The notes: a model not told the origin generated them from the sequence alone. 59,177 nt of DNA from Clostridium sp. C2-6-12 (GCF_009928485.1 NZ_JAABNP010000036.1:1-59177), one strand, 5' to 3'; shown: positions 34,325 to 43,385, counted from the first letter of the stretch. Made by a program: numbers and translations.

Positions 34325-35294
34325 GTTTAGCCTCTAAAATATTCAAGTAGGATAAGCAATTTGCGAACTGGTCTTCGATTATCGCAAGTGGATATTGAGA
34401 AAGAATATAATCTTTCAAAAGGACTGAACCGCCACCACAGAAGACGATGTTACTATTGTTGAATGTCAAACCTCTGCTTCTACCGTAGTTAAAGATTTCA
34501 TTTACATGCTTACTAATGATATTCTCTATTATTGTCTTACTATCAGCCTTTTTTATTCCTGAAACATAGAGAAAACCATCGTTTGAAAATATTTCTTCTA
34601 CATCATCATCATTTACAATAGTCCCATAGACTTCTGTTAATTTCTCAGCTATTTTAGCCCTTAAAATATTAATGCCTAAGTTTGAAATATTCATGCTGTA
34701 AAGCTCTGGTACTAATCTATTAAATGTGCAGTAATTTACGTTTAAAGACCCTACATCTATAACTGTTACCTTCTTGTCTCTAAAATCATTTATTCTATTA
34801 CCACAATATATCGGTCCCATAGCTTCTGGTAGAACAACTAAAGAAGCTATTCTAAAAGCATATGCTGTACCATTAACGTTCAATGATATGATTTCGCTAT
34901 TGTTCTGGATAAATGACTGGTATGAAGTTTTTGAATTACCGTTTTTATATAAATTTAACGGAGTATTTACAGCTAAATGGATTTTAGGCAATCCCATTTT
35001 CATTGCGTCAGTAGCTTGTATTATTTTGCATATTGCTAAGTAAATGCTTAACTGATGATCTATGGTATGTTTGGAAATCTGGAAGTTGCAGGAATTCTCT
35101 GATACCATATCACCAATTAGATAAGATTTTCCTTGGAATTCGATCAAGTGGGTATTACTTGATAAAGTTATATCTAAATTTGAAACTTCCTGTACTTTTG
35201 TTCTAAAGAGAACTTTTTCTATTTTTTCTCCATTTTTTGTAAGCACTTTAGTGTAGCTTTTACCTGTGTCAACGCTTATCATTATTTCTTTCAT
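34314..35294 (-). CDS. parM: ParM-like actin-fold plasmid segregation ATPase
   Basis: The 326-residue actin-like ATPase starts with SVDTGKSYTK (phosphate-1 loop), has VIDVGS (178-183, phosphate-2) and CGGGS (286-290, adenosine loop), and the length fits plasmid ParM/Alp proteins. It should polymerise to push sister plasmids apart. The downstream partner is the ParR-like gene. The 35295-35625 upstream region carries short repeats that could be the centromere and promoter. The start has GGAGTAACAAAAG upstream on the minus strand. Confidence 0.88.
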   Translation of the reverse strand: MKEIMISVDTGKSYTKVLTKNGEKIEKVLFRTKVQEVSNLDITLSSNTHLIEFQGKSYLIGDMVSENSCNFQISKHTIDHQLSIYLAICKIIQATDAMKMGLPKIHLAVNTPLNLYKNGNSKTSYQSFIQNNSEIISLNVNGTAYAFRIASLVVLPEAMGPIYCGNRINDFRDKKVTVIDVGSLNVNYCTFNRLVPELYSMNISNLGINILRAKIAEKLTEVYGTIVNDDDVEEIFSNDGFLYVSGIKKADSKTIIENIISKHVNEIFNYGRSRGLTFNNSNIVFCGGGSVLLKDYILSQYPLAIIEDQFANCLSYLNILEAKHED

Positions 35295-35349
35295 CTTTTG
35301 TTACTCCTCTGTTTGTTTTAAGTATTTTTGTATCATATACAGTAGCAAT

Positions 35350-35474
35350 GCAAATTATTACGAATTGTTACGAAATTTTCTTACTAAATAGGTTTGACTA
35401 ATAGGAAGAATTGCGAATAGGTAGCATGTATATATGTTGCATATAGTAAATAACAGATATAGAACGTTGCATAT
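35350..35474. repeat. candidate parC centromere repeats
   Basis: TTACGAA at 35358-35364 and 35368-35374 (10-base period), TTGCGAA at 35411-35417, and GTTGCATAT at 35436-35444 and 35466-35474 (30-base period), with a related GTAGCATGT at 35421. They lie directly upstream of the ParM-like gene, the usual place for a centromere. Confidence 0.5.
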
Positions 35475-35625
35475 CTTGGACACCGCTGTTTCACTATATT
35501 TGTTATAATTTAGTTAGGGAGAAAAGTTGATAATTAAGTAAATTCTTATAAAGTTATAAAGTAAACATTATACATAATAGGTATAAGTTTGAAAGTATAA
35601 GGTTTAAGATATTTGATGGAATGAG

Positions 35626-35970
35626 ATGAATAAAATGAGTAGAGCTGATACAATGAACCAGAAAATAAGGAAGAATATTAATGAGTTATTCAAAAAATCT
35701 GAAATATTAGCGAAAACTTATCCAGGCAATATGGTATTTGATTATATTGAAAGTAAATGCCATCGAATTGTTCTACACCACGATCCAATTTATACAATAG
35801 ATTTTGATAATGAAATAGAGATGTTAAAAGAAGTTATAAAATCAAATCCAAATAATGAAGCTATTAAATCTTATTACTATTGTGTGGTCAAAACAAATGA
35901 GATGATTAAGACAAAATATAAGAATAACATATCTAAACAAAAGCATGGAGGAAAAGGAGGAGTTGATTAA
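35626..35970 (+). CDS. hypothetical protein
   Basis: The 114-residue basic protein is divergent from the partition operon. It has helical segments (QKIRKNINELFKKSEILAK) and a basic Gly-rich tail (KQKHGGKGGVD). The ribosome site is weak; ATG 35635 is an alternative. The 3' end overlaps the next gene by 26 bases. Confidence 0.55.
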   Translation: MNKMSRADTMNQKIRKNINELFKKSEILAKTYPGNMVFDYIESKCHRIVLHHDPIYTIDFDNEIEMLKEVIKSNPNNEAIKSYYYCVVKTNEMIKTKYKNNISKQKHGGKGGVD

Positions 35971-36316
35971 TTATGGAGTTTGTAACGTTGGAGATGTAAT
36001 AAAACAAATAGGGCTTTATAAAAAAGAAATTTTAAAATCTTGTAAAAACATAGATACTAATAATGAAGTTGATGAAATATTTAAAAGGTATTTTGAAAAA
36101 ACTATGAAATCTTTGGTGGATTTATGGCTAAACGAATTAAGTGATAGAATTGAAACTAAAACCAATCTGTATGTAGATGTTAAACCATTTTTTAAGAAAT
36201 TAAATCTTAATGAGAATGAATTTGAAAACATGATAAAATCACATAATGCTGAACTTATAAAAATAATAAATGTAAAGGATATTCTTAGTAATCAAAACAT
36301 GTTAGAGAATACCTAA
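35945..36316 (+). CDS. hypothetical helical protein
   Basis: This frame of up to 123 residues has an uncertain start. ATG 35945 has no clear ribosome site, while AAGGAGG (35954-35960) lies inside the frame, so initiation may occur a few codons later or by coupling with the upstream gene. The product is helical (EIFKRYFEKTMKSLVDLWLNE in the middle). No known family. Confidence 0.5.
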   Translation: MEEKEELINYGVCNVGDVIKQIGLYKKEILKSCKNIDTNNEVDEIFKRYFEKTMKSLVDLWLNELSDRIETKTNLYVDVKPFFKKLNLNENEFENMIKSHNAELIKIINVKDILSNQNMLENT

Positions 36317-36494
36317 TATTAGAATTAAGTAGCAGGAGGAAAGATACATAAATTGATTTAAATATAGATATGTAAAGGATTATGAGGTTTTAAGAGAGCG
36401 TTTTGAGAAAACCACAAGTTTAGAGGAAATGATAAGCAGGATTAAGAGTGAATAGGATTAATGAAAATAATATTTAGAAAGGTGTTGTATTTAA

Positions 36495-36740
36495 ATGAAG
36501 AAATTGAGTGATTTAGTGCCATAAGAAGTATGTAAGGAAATTAATTTAGGTATTTGGGACGAACATACTCCATATGAAAATAAGTTAGAACTGTGGAATG
36601 GTATTCCTTTAGGGGAAGATGGGATACAAAGAGATAAATTAGCTATTTGTCTTATATATAGTATGGGACTTAAACATTTATTAGAGATATTACCAGGTGA
36701 ATCAAAAAGTGAATTATTTAAACTTCTTAAAGAAGAGTAA
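36495..36740 (+). pseudogene. 82-codon gene interrupted by an ochre stop at codon 10
   Basis: ATG 36495 follows GAAAGGTG. The frame reads MKKLSDLVP, then TAA (36522-36524), then continues open for 72 codons (EVCKEINLGIWDEH, later LAICLIYSMGLKHLLEILPG) to TAA at 36738. The protein-like character on both sides of the stop indicates a point mutation, most simply CAA to TAA. Function of the intact form is unknown. Confidence 0.6.
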
Positions 36741-36790
36741 ATTTAAATATTTTAAGAACTATAGAATGATAATAGAAAGGAAGATGATAA

Positions 36791-37327
36791 ATGGGACAAT
36801 ACATACAAGCGGGAATATGTCATAGAATTAAGGTAAGCAAGATAGAAATGGAACAGAACCGAGTTAACTTTGAGGAACTTAAAGAAGGTTTTGCAAAAGA
36901 AGTATTATTGGAGTTATATGATGTTGAAGAATTTGAAAGTGCATATATATTTTCATTAAGAAATGATGTATTAGAAAATGGAGATTTGGTTAAGTTTTTA
37001 GTTGAACAATATGAACTTTTAAATATATCTAAAGATAGAACTGATAAAATTATTGATAGCCTTAAAGGATTAAATAAAGCTGATGATATAATTGAACTTG
37101 CAGAGAAGAAGAGGTTTGAAAACTTCCAGTGCATTAGTGTTTATGATAATATATATTGTACCATGCGGGAACGTAGGGTAATGGTTGAATATGAAATGAT
37201 GATTTTTATGTTGGAAGGTAAGATTATGATGGAGAGTTATAGGCGTTTTCTTAGATATTTAGAAAATTTGATTGTAAAAAGTAGCTCATATGGATTAGCA
37301 GGAGCTGTTAAGGTGGTTATAGGGTGA
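36791..37327 (+). CDS. hypothetical protein
   Basis: The 178-residue, mostly helical protein has GGAAGATGATAA upstream of ATG 36791. It has an early HRIKVSKIEM segment and a C-terminal RRFLRYLENLIVKSSSYGLAG helix pair. No family recognised. Confidence 0.6.
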   Translation: MGQYIQAGICHRIKVSKIEMEQNRVNFEELKEGFAKEVLLELYDVEEFESAYIFSLRNDVLENGDLVKFLVEQYELLNISKDRTDKIIDSLKGLNKADDIIELAEKKRFENFQCISVYDNIYCTMRERRVMVEYEMMIFMLEGKIMMESYRRFLRYLENLIVKSSSYGLAGAVKVVIG

Positions 37328-37372
37328 TGTTAGGAATAATGAAGAAGAAAAAAGGGTTAAGGTATTATCAAT

Positions 37373-37504
37373 ATGGCTATTAAAAAGGATATTAATAAGA
37401 AGATAATTAATGCAGTCCCTAAAAAAGTTACTAAAATAGATTTGAAATCCAAGATACATAAAGAATTAGAGAGCTTGGTTAAAATAATTGAAAAATCTAA
37501 ATAG
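37373..37504 (+). CDS. small basic protein
   Basis: The 43-residue lysine-rich protein (VPKKVTKIDLKSKIHKELESL in the middle) was missed by length cut-offs. AAGG lies 10 bases before the ATG. Such basic small proteins often bind nucleic acid, but no family is recognised. Confidence 0.4.
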   Translation: MAIKKDINKKIINAVPKKVTKIDLKSKIHKELESLVKIIEKSK

Positions 37505-37600
37505 TTGTATAAAAATAATATTTTTAAGTTTTGATATTATTATATGGAGAAGTAAGGTTTATTTTATATTCCTTAATACTAATTCAGGAGTGATGAAGTA

Positions 37601-37897
37601 ATGGATGAATTTACAAAGCAGATTGTTGATTTAATTAATAATGAAGTGGAGAAAAGGGCTGAGAAAATAGTTAGTGAAAGGCTTAATGGCATAGTAAAGA
37701 GTTTGGCAAATAAGCTTAGTATAGAGGATATATCATGGGCTACAGAATTATCAATATCAGAAGTTAGAGCAATTTTGCAGGAAACGGTGGAGAAACAAAA
37801 TAATATTTTAAAGCTTTGCGGAAAAAGTGATGAATTGGAAACGATAGAAAGCTACTTTAGATTAGGTAAAGAGAAGTCAGATAATAAAATAGATTGA
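37601..37897 (+). CDS. short protein resembling the C-terminal region of Rpn-type nucleases
   Basis: The 98-residue protein (AGGAGTGATG upstream) has EVEKRAEKIVSERLNG and KLSIEDISWATELSISEV. This charged helix followed by a small HTH-like tail is the usual end of Rpn/transposase-like PD-(D/E)XK proteins. No nuclease domain is encoded. It is probably a free-standing or remnant tail, similar in kind to the protein at 13393. Confidence 0.55.
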   Translation: MDEFTKQIVDLINNEVEKRAEKIVSERLNGIVKSLANKLSIEDISWATELSISEVRAILQETVEKQNNILKLCGKSDELETIESYFRLGKEKSDNKID

Positions 37898-37912
37898 TAT
37901 AAATAAGATAAG

Positions 37913-37935
37913 CTCTGGAAATAATCCAGAGTTTA
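37913..37935 (+). terminator. intrinsic terminator
   Basis: CTCTGG (37913-37918) pairs with CCAGAG (37926-37931), followed by TTTATTATTTT. Confidence 0.65.
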
Positions 37936-38158
37936 TTATTTTAGACAGAAATAGTTAATGGTAAATATAGAGTTTATTTTAAATAAATGGTATTATAATA
38001 AGTGTTATAAATTAAATTTTTTTGTATGGAATACATCGGAAAATGATATTTTACTAATAAAATAAATTAATTTCGTATTAACAAATCCATTAATATATAA
38101 AATATTAATTTTTATACATAACTCGATATAAAAGAAAATTATTTTGAGGTGATAAAAA

Positions 38159-38386
38159 ATGAAAAGGAATAAAATATTTCATACAATATATCTTCTAACT
38201 TTATTTTTGTCATTTGTTTTAACTTTTTATATAGGATTTGAAATTATAAAGCTAAAACATACTATATTTAATTATATTATTTTAGTAATTGCAAGTGGAT
38301 GTTTAGAATCATTAGGTATTAATATTTATAAGAGCAAAAGAAAAATGATTAAAGATGGCAAAGATTTTCGATGGATAAAACTATAA
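38159..38386 (+). CDS. small two-helix membrane protein
   Basis: The 75-residue protein has GAGGTGAT upstream. Two hydrophobic helices (about 8-28 and 35-55) are followed by a basic tail (YKSKRKMIKDGKDF). It is followed 22 bases later by another small membrane protein, so they are likely co-transcribed. Function unknown. Confidence 0.65.
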   Translation: MKRNKIFHTIYLLTLFLSFVLTFYIGFEIIKLKHTIFNYIILVIASGCLESLGINIYKSKRKMIKDGKDFRWIKL

Positions 38387-38408
38387 GGATAATTGTAGGA
38401 GGATATGT

Positions 38409-38600
38409 ATGATTCATATTAAAGTTAAGGTTTGCAGAATAATACTGGTGATTTGTATTATAATTCCAATTTTGATTTTATTATTTGAAATAATATGTAG
38501 AAATAATTATAAAGCTATTTCATATTCTATAACACCTATCATTATAAGTGGTAGTGGACTAATTTTAAGTTATTCTTCATCAAAGAATAAAAATAAATAG
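38409..38600 (+). CDS. small two-helix membrane protein
   Basis: The 63-residue protein has AGGAGGAT upstream. Helices lie at about 10-28 and 37-55, with a Lys/Asn tail. It is paired with the membrane protein at 38159. No family recognised. Confidence 0.65.
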   Translation: MIHIKVKVCRIILVICIIIPILILLFEIICRNNYKAISYSITPIIISGSGLILSYSSSKNKNK

Positions 38601-38689
38601 ATATATTTTTACAATATATATTTTATTTTAATAGTAATTAATTGCTAATCAAATTGAATTAGAGTAAAAATAAGGAGAAGAAATTTTTT

Positions 38690-38998
38690 GAGAAAATCAA
38701 TAATGTTTATGATAAGTTTAAATTAAAGACCAAGAAAATAAAAATTTTTGTGGGAACTTTTTTAGTAGTTATTACAGGGGTGATAAGTATTAGAATTTAT
38801 TCATATTCTAACCAATACGAAATTTTATTTTCTAATCTTAATGACTCAAATTTACAAACTGTAGTTGATACTTTAAAAGCTGAAAAGGTAGATATGAAAA
38901 TAGATGAAAGTACAAATACAGTTACAGTTCCCAAAAATCAAGTAAATAACTTAAGATTAAACTTAGCTCCTAATTTAATTCAAGAAGTAAATGATTAA
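38690..38998 (+). pseudogene. N-terminal fragment of FliF (flagellar MS-ring protein)
   Basis: The frame from GAG 38690 reads EKINNVYDKFKLKTKKIKIF, then a membrane helix and SNQYEILFSNLNDSNLQTVV, DMKIDESTNTVTVPKNQV and NNLRLNLAP. These are the hallmarks of the FliF N-terminus (Y-x-LFSNL, VP-x3-V-x2-LRL-x-LA). The frame stops after about 100 codons instead of 500 or more, and no good start codon precedes EKIN; GTG 38750 is the first in-frame option. AAGGAG is retained upstream. It is a truncated copy, probably carried in from a flagellar locus. Confidence 0.7.
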
Positions 38999-39116
38999 TC
39001 AAGTAGCAGATTGACATATCATACTATTTATAGTAAATTGGTGATATTTTTGTTATGTAATGTTCTTAAGAGGCTTAATATTAAATTATGGTGAAGTTAT
39101 AGGAGAGTTAAAGTTA

Positions 39117-39857
39117 ATGAGAAAAATAAGAGATGTATTTTATTTAAATGCAGATTTTAATGAAAAATATTTTCTGTATTATGGAATGGAATTTAAAGAA
39201 TTTATTAAACATAATCCAATGATTATAGAAAATATTTTGGTGACCGAAGGAAATTATATTACTAATAATTTTAATAGAAGTTGGTTCTTGGAGACTGCCA
39301 ATGGGAAAAATGATATTTTTGAGTTATCAAAAGAAGATATTTATGGGTTAGGTAACTTCCATTGGATAGACTATAATGATGAAATGAACTTAAATAACTG
39401 CACTCCTGAAGAGAAGGCAGAAGTATTATATTTATCACATTTTTGTAAGCCCTTGAATTCGCCATTTTTTAGCAGAATAAATAATAGTTTTGTTTATCTG
39501 GCTCATGATGATGGATGGTTTTGTAAATTGTATTGCAAAGATATGTCAGTGTTTAAAGATATAATTGCAAATAAAATTATAGATAGTTTTTCTACCAATA
39601 AAAGAAGAAAAATATATTCTATGCCTGATGACATAAAAAATGAAATACTTGAATTAACTAAGAAAGGACTTTTAATAGACTTTTCTAATATATGCAAAGA
39701 TAATAAATGTATTAGTTTAAATTATTATGCTATTGGTCATTATGAAAATATGGATGAAATGTATAATAATCTTGAGCGAAACATGAGCCGAGCAGATATT
39801 AAGGGAACAATTGAACATAAAAACAAATCATGGGAAATATATACTTGGTATAAATAA
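39117..39857 (+). CDS. hypothetical protein
   Basis: The 246-residue protein starts at ATG 39117, with AGGAGAG well placed; a longer frame from 39060 is less likely. It is a soluble protein rich in aromatic residues (NADFNEKYFLYYGMEF, YLAHDDGWFCKLYCKDM). No recognised family. Confidence 0.6.
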   Translation: MRKIRDVFYLNADFNEKYFLYYGMEFKEFIKHNPMIIENILVTEGNYITNNFNRSWFLETANGKNDIFELSKEDIYGLGNFHWIDYNDEMNLNNCTPEEKAEVLYLSHFCKPLNSPFFSRINNSFVYLAHDDGWFCKLYCKDMSVFKDIIANKIIDSFSTNKRRKIYSMPDDIKNEILELTKKGLLIDFSNICKDNKCISLNYYAIGHYENMDEMYNNLERNMSRADIKGTIEHKNKSWEIYTWYK

Positions 39858-39943
39858 CCTAAAAGTTTAATTGGTATTATTTTTAAGAGTCGTAATAGTA
39901 AATTACGTAGTACCAATTAGTTACATTGACGGAGGTGCAAATT

Positions 39944-40534
39944 GTGGAAAAGGGTAAAATTATTTTTCTAAATGGAGTTTCAAGTGTAGGAAAGACAACG
40001 TTGTCAAAAATGTTACAATTACGATTAACTGAACCTTATCATTGGCTTAATGTTGATACATTTATTAAATTTACGGATATGAATCATAACCCTGCGACCT
40101 ATTTTCAAGAAGGTAAAGATCCAGTATCATTATATCCTCATATTATTAAACTTTATTCAGACTTAGGTGTTAACGTGATTGCTGATGCCTCTTTTATGAA
40201 ATGGAAGGGGCATCCTACTTTATTTTTAGCAATGGAGACAATGGAAAAATGTATTGAAATGTTGCACGAATACCCGATATTGTATGTTCATGTAACTTGC
40301 CCTTTAGAAGAACTGAGTCGCAGACATAAAGAAAGAGGTGACAGGGGACGTGAACTTAATATCGAACAGAGTGAATATCTGCTTGTGGGAGAAAGTCATG
40401 GTATATATGATATAACTGTTGATACATTCCAAAACACTAAAGAAGAATGTGCTGATAAAATTATTGAATTATTGGAAGAACCGCAGAAACATACAGCATT
40501 TAAAACTCTCTGGTCGCAACGCCAAGACGGTTAG
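39944..40534 (+). CDS. chloramphenicol phosphotransferase-like P-loop kinase
   Basis: The 196-residue protein starts at GTG 39944, with GGAGGTG 6 bases upstream. Walker A is GVSSVGKT (11-18) after a IIFLN strand. LNVDTFIKF and VIADASF follow, in the order of the CPT family (PF07931), and LYVHVTCPLEELSRRHKERGD is the typical kinase LID-type segment. CPT-like proteins phosphorylate small molecules, in some cases antibiotics; the substrate here is unknown. Codon use looks less A+T-biased than neighbours, suggesting recent transfer. Confidence 0.8.
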   Translation: MEKGKIIFLNGVSSVGKTTLSKMLQLRLTEPYHWLNVDTFIKFTDMNHNPATYFQEGKDPVSLYPHIIKLYSDLGVNVIADASFMKWKGHPTLFLAMETMEKCIEMLHEYPILYVHVTCPLEELSRRHKERGDRGRELNIEQSEYLLVGESHGIYDITVDTFQNTKEECADKIIELLEEPQKHTAFKTLWSQRQDG

Positions 40535-40740
40535 AAAATAAGCATAATCGTAAGTTGTTTTACTTAACAATATTCTTAAGGTGTGACAATCAGAAAATTT
40601 AATTTTTGCATTGTAAATAATCATATAAAACAGTTAAAGGTGGATTATTATGTTTAATGGTAAAATACAAATTGTTTAGATAATATAAACGAGAATTTCT
40701 GTAGTATTGCTATAAATAAATAAATATATTTAATGTAAAA

Positions 40741-40833
40741 TTGATTACTGGCAATAAAAATTTAAATGCACAAGGATTCTATGAGCATTTAGGATTATAA
40801 AACGTAATAGTATTTTATGATGAACTAAAATAA
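40741..40833 (+). pseudogene. remnant of a GNAT acetyltransferase 3' end
   Basis: The frame reads ITGNKNLNAQGFYEHLGL, stop, NVIVFYDELK, stop. A-x-FYE-x-LGF followed by a final strand is the usual GNAT C-terminal motif. The rest of the gene is missing and a stop interrupts the tail. The 40535-40740 stretch before it shows no intact gene. Confidence 0.5.
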
Positions 40834-40874
40834 GTTAAATAGAAATATATTTTGAAGAATTTTAAGGGGAAAAT

Positions 40875-41402
40875 ATGAAGATAAATGATGAACAAATAAT
40901 AAGCCATAATATAACCTATAATGTGTATTTATGTTTTAATCATGCTGATGAAAAATTTAATTGTGCTTCTAATATAATTGTATGGAAATCTCTTATCCAA
41001 TTAATAGTTCATAAAGCAAAATTTGTTGAATTTTCTTGTATAGAAGATGAAAAAGATTTAATTGAAGAAATATATTCAAATATAAAAGAAGCAAAAGAGA
41101 TTTATAATTGGAGAAAATCTGCTGAAGAATTAAATATTAGTCATGATATTGCACATCAGATTGCCATAAGAGGAGAAATGGTACCTAATACGGCTAAATT
41201 AATATTAAATGATTGCTTAGTAGACGAAAATAGAATTAAGTGGTTTTATATTAATTTGCTAAAAGAGGATGATGATTGTTCCGTTATTTTCGCTGTAAAC
41301 CATAATTGTAGTGAGTATTATCTTAATTATGTTACAGAAGAAGAACTTATTTATATTAATAAAATAGCAGAAGATAATAATTTATTTATTCGTATAGATT
41401 AA
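40875..41402 (+). CDS. hypothetical protein
   Basis: The 175-residue acidic protein has AAGGGGAAAAT upstream. It contains WRKSAEELNISHDIAHQIAIRGE (about 77-99), which could form a helix-turn-helix-like unit. The C-terminus is acidic (VTEEELIYINKIAEDNN). No family recognised. Confidence 0.55.
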   Translation: MKINDEQIISHNITYNVYLCFNHADEKFNCASNIIVWKSLIQLIVHKAKFVEFSCIEDEKDLIEEIYSNIKEAKEIYNWRKSAEELNISHDIAHQIAIRGEMVPNTAKLILNDCLVDENRIKWFYINLLKEDDDCSVIFAVNHNCSEYYLNYVTEEELIYINKIAEDNNLFIRID

Positions 41403-41587
41403 TTATTTAAAATTGAAATTTATTAATATTGTGATTAGACGTATTTTTCAGAACATATGTAGTAATAAAGATTTTGTATTTGCTACATTATTGTAAATAA
41501 ATGTGTAATAAGTTTTGCTTATATAATAGGAGGTTAGGGCAAATGAAATCGGTATTTGAAAATATAAGTAATTATGACGAAAACTAT

Positions 41588-41629
41588 AATTAATTAATTA
41601 ATTAATTAATTAATTAATTAATTAATTAA
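41588..41629. repeat. AATT tetranucleotide repeat, 10.5 units
   Basis: Forty-two bases of uninterrupted AATT repeat lie immediately before AAGGAGG of the gene at 41643. It truncates a 16-codon frame starting at 41543 (AGGAGG before it). Such tracts change length by slipped-strand mispairing. Confidence 0.9.
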
Positions 41630-41642
41630 GGAGGAGATTCAA

Positions 41643-41969
41643 GTGATAAAACAAATTTTTTCTTATTTACCTATATTGATTGGAATATCATTAATATTAT
41701 TAGGTTTTACAGGTTGGAATAAGCAAAAAATATTGTTACTTGTTAAAATAAATATCAGGGAAGAAGAGTTAAAAGCATGTTCAGAATCTATTGGGAAAAC
41801 TTATATTATGTTTGGAATTTCTTTTCTTATATTAATGACAATAGGATTAGCAGATAATGATGTTTATAATTTCACTGCATTTATAATATCAATTTTAGTA
41901 ATGATTATAGGTACAATAAAAAATATTAAAACTCACAAGAAATATAAGATGGGAAGATGGAGTAAATAA
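41643..41969 (+). CDS. three-helix membrane protein
   Basis: The 108-residue protein starts at GTG 41643 after AAGGAGGAG. Hydrophobic helices are at about 7-24, 51-70 and 76-94, with a basic C-terminal tail. It is similar in layout to DUF3784-type small membrane proteins. The AATT repeat directly upstream suggests variable expression. Confidence 0.65.
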   Translation: MIKQIFSYLPILIGISLILLGFTGWNKQKILLLVKINIREEELKACSESIGKTYIMFGISFLILMTIGLADNDVYNFTAFIISILVMIIGTIKNIKTHKKYKMGRWSK

Positions 41970-42084
41970 ACTTATATAAATTTATTATAATGTTTATGCA
42001 CAACATTAACAGTGCATGTATTAGAAAAAATAAATAAGAGACTAAAATATCAAAGTATTCAATGAAAGTTGGAGGAATATTTAT

Positions 42085-42258
42085 ATGCAAATAAATTGGA
42101 TTGGATTAATTTTTACTATAATTAATATTGTTTTATATTTGGCAATATTAATTGGAATATTCAAAGGAATAAAAGAAATAAAGAATTTTATAAGTAGAAA
42201 TAAGGAACTGAATAAAAAGATAGATATTATTATTAATAAATTAGAGAATAAAGAATAA
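42085..42258 (+). CDS. small membrane protein with coiled-coil tail
   Basis: The 57-residue protein has GGAGGAATATTTAT upstream. It has one helix (IGLIFTIINIVLYLAILIG, 6-24) then a charged helix (KEIKNFISRNKELNKKIDI). It lies 50 bases before the CPBP protease gene and was too short for standard calls. Confidence 0.65.
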   Translation: MQINWIGLIFTIINIVLYLAILIGIFKGIKEIKNFISRNKELNKKIDIIINKLENKE

Positions 42259-42307
42259 AATTTAGAGCGACAATATTCTTTATAAAATATAGCTTTAGGG
42301 GACTAAT

Positions 42308-43006
42308 ATGAATATAGTTAAGAAGACGATATTTCCAGATGATATATTTGAGGATTTAGAGAAGAAAGATTTAATAATAGCAGTATTATTTTTTCTCATT
42401 CTTTTCACAACCACTTTTGTACTTTTATATATAGTTAAGGTTTCACCATTATTTTCATTAATGAAAGAAGAAACAAACAAAAGATGCCACTTATTATATG
42501 GTTTAATTATGGATTTACCTGGATTATTAGGAGTATTATTGATTTTAAAATATAGAAAACAACACATATCTACAATAGGTATTAGAAAGAAAGGCATAAA
42601 ATCTTCTATATTTATAGGTATTTTATTGCTTTTAATAGTATCCATAAATTTCATTAAAAATAATGGAGCGATTGATCAACTTGTATACAAAACTTTGTTT
42701 TATATAGTTTTTGTTGGATTTTATGAAGAAATAATTTTTAGAGGATTTTTATGGCCAAGATTTGTAGTAGGCTTAGGTAAATGGTGGGGAACTATTGTTA
42801 GTGGAATACTTTTTGGAGCAATGCACATACCAATTGATATAGTATTTAATAATAAAACATTTTATGATACTGTTGTGCTTGGCAATACTTCAAGTATTAA
42901 TCTTGGAGGAGGAGTAATAGTAGCCTTAATGTTTATATACATTTATACTCGAAATAACAATATTATATTGCCTTCATTTGTGCATGGTATATTAGATATG
43001 CTATAA
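42308..43006 (+). CDS. CPBP-family intramembrane metalloprotease
   Basis: The 232-residue protein has about six membrane helices. Motifs of the CPBP (CAAX/Abi) family are FYEEIIFRGF near residues 138-147 (EExxxR), AMHIP near 172-176 and a final FVHGILDML. These form the metal site of a membrane protease. Family members act in bacteriocin self-immunity or protein processing. Start ATG 42308 has a weak GGGG site. Confidence 0.85.
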   Translation: MNIVKKTIFPDDIFEDLEKKDLIIAVLFFLILFTTTFVLLYIVKVSPLFSLMKEETNKRCHLLYGLIMDLPGLLGVLLILKYRKQHISTIGIRKKGIKSSIFIGILLLLIVSINFIKNNGAIDQLVYKTLFYIVFVGFYEEIIFRGFLWPRFVVGLGKWWGTIVSGILFGAMHIPIDIVFNNKTFYDTVVLGNTSSINLGGGVIVALMFIYIYTRNNNIILPSFVHGILDML

Positions 43007-43346
43007 GGAACAATACATATTTTTTTATAAATTGTTAGGAATATATTAAGTGAAGTGATACCGTAGTATTCAAAATTGAATTTACGGTATTTTTCATTAT
43101 AAAGTATAAATTTCTTAATATAGAATTAAAGCGTTTTTTATTTGACTATGTTCAACAGCAACATAATTAGTAATATGTCGTGGTTAAGAGCAGTTTTATT
43201 ATGGGACCAGTAGTAAATTTATTCATAAGTGAAACATAAATACATGGAAAGACCAATAATAAGAACAACATAATTAAATTAGAGATTAAAAATGTGTCAA
43301 TATTCCTTTTTAAAGCTATTTATGATATAATTTACAATAATTCAAA
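43007..43346. other. intergenic region with terminator
   Basis: A terminator at 43058-43095 (ATACCGTA/TACGGTAT plus an inner ATTCAA/TTGAAT, then TTTTTC) follows the CPBP gene. The rest up to the tRNA fragment shows no gene I can support. Confidence 0.6.
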
Positions 43347-43350
43347 TTGT

Positions 43351-43385
43351 TTGCCCAGGTCGTAGGTTCGATTCCTTCACTCCCT
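43351..43385 (+). pseudogene. 3' half of a tRNA gene
   Basis: Variable loop, T arm (GTAGG, TTCGATT loop, CCTTC with one T-T mismatch) and 3' acceptor strand ACTCCCT plus discriminator A. No CCA is encoded (CGCT follows). The acceptor strand complements the 5' half at 43544. Confidence 0.65.
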
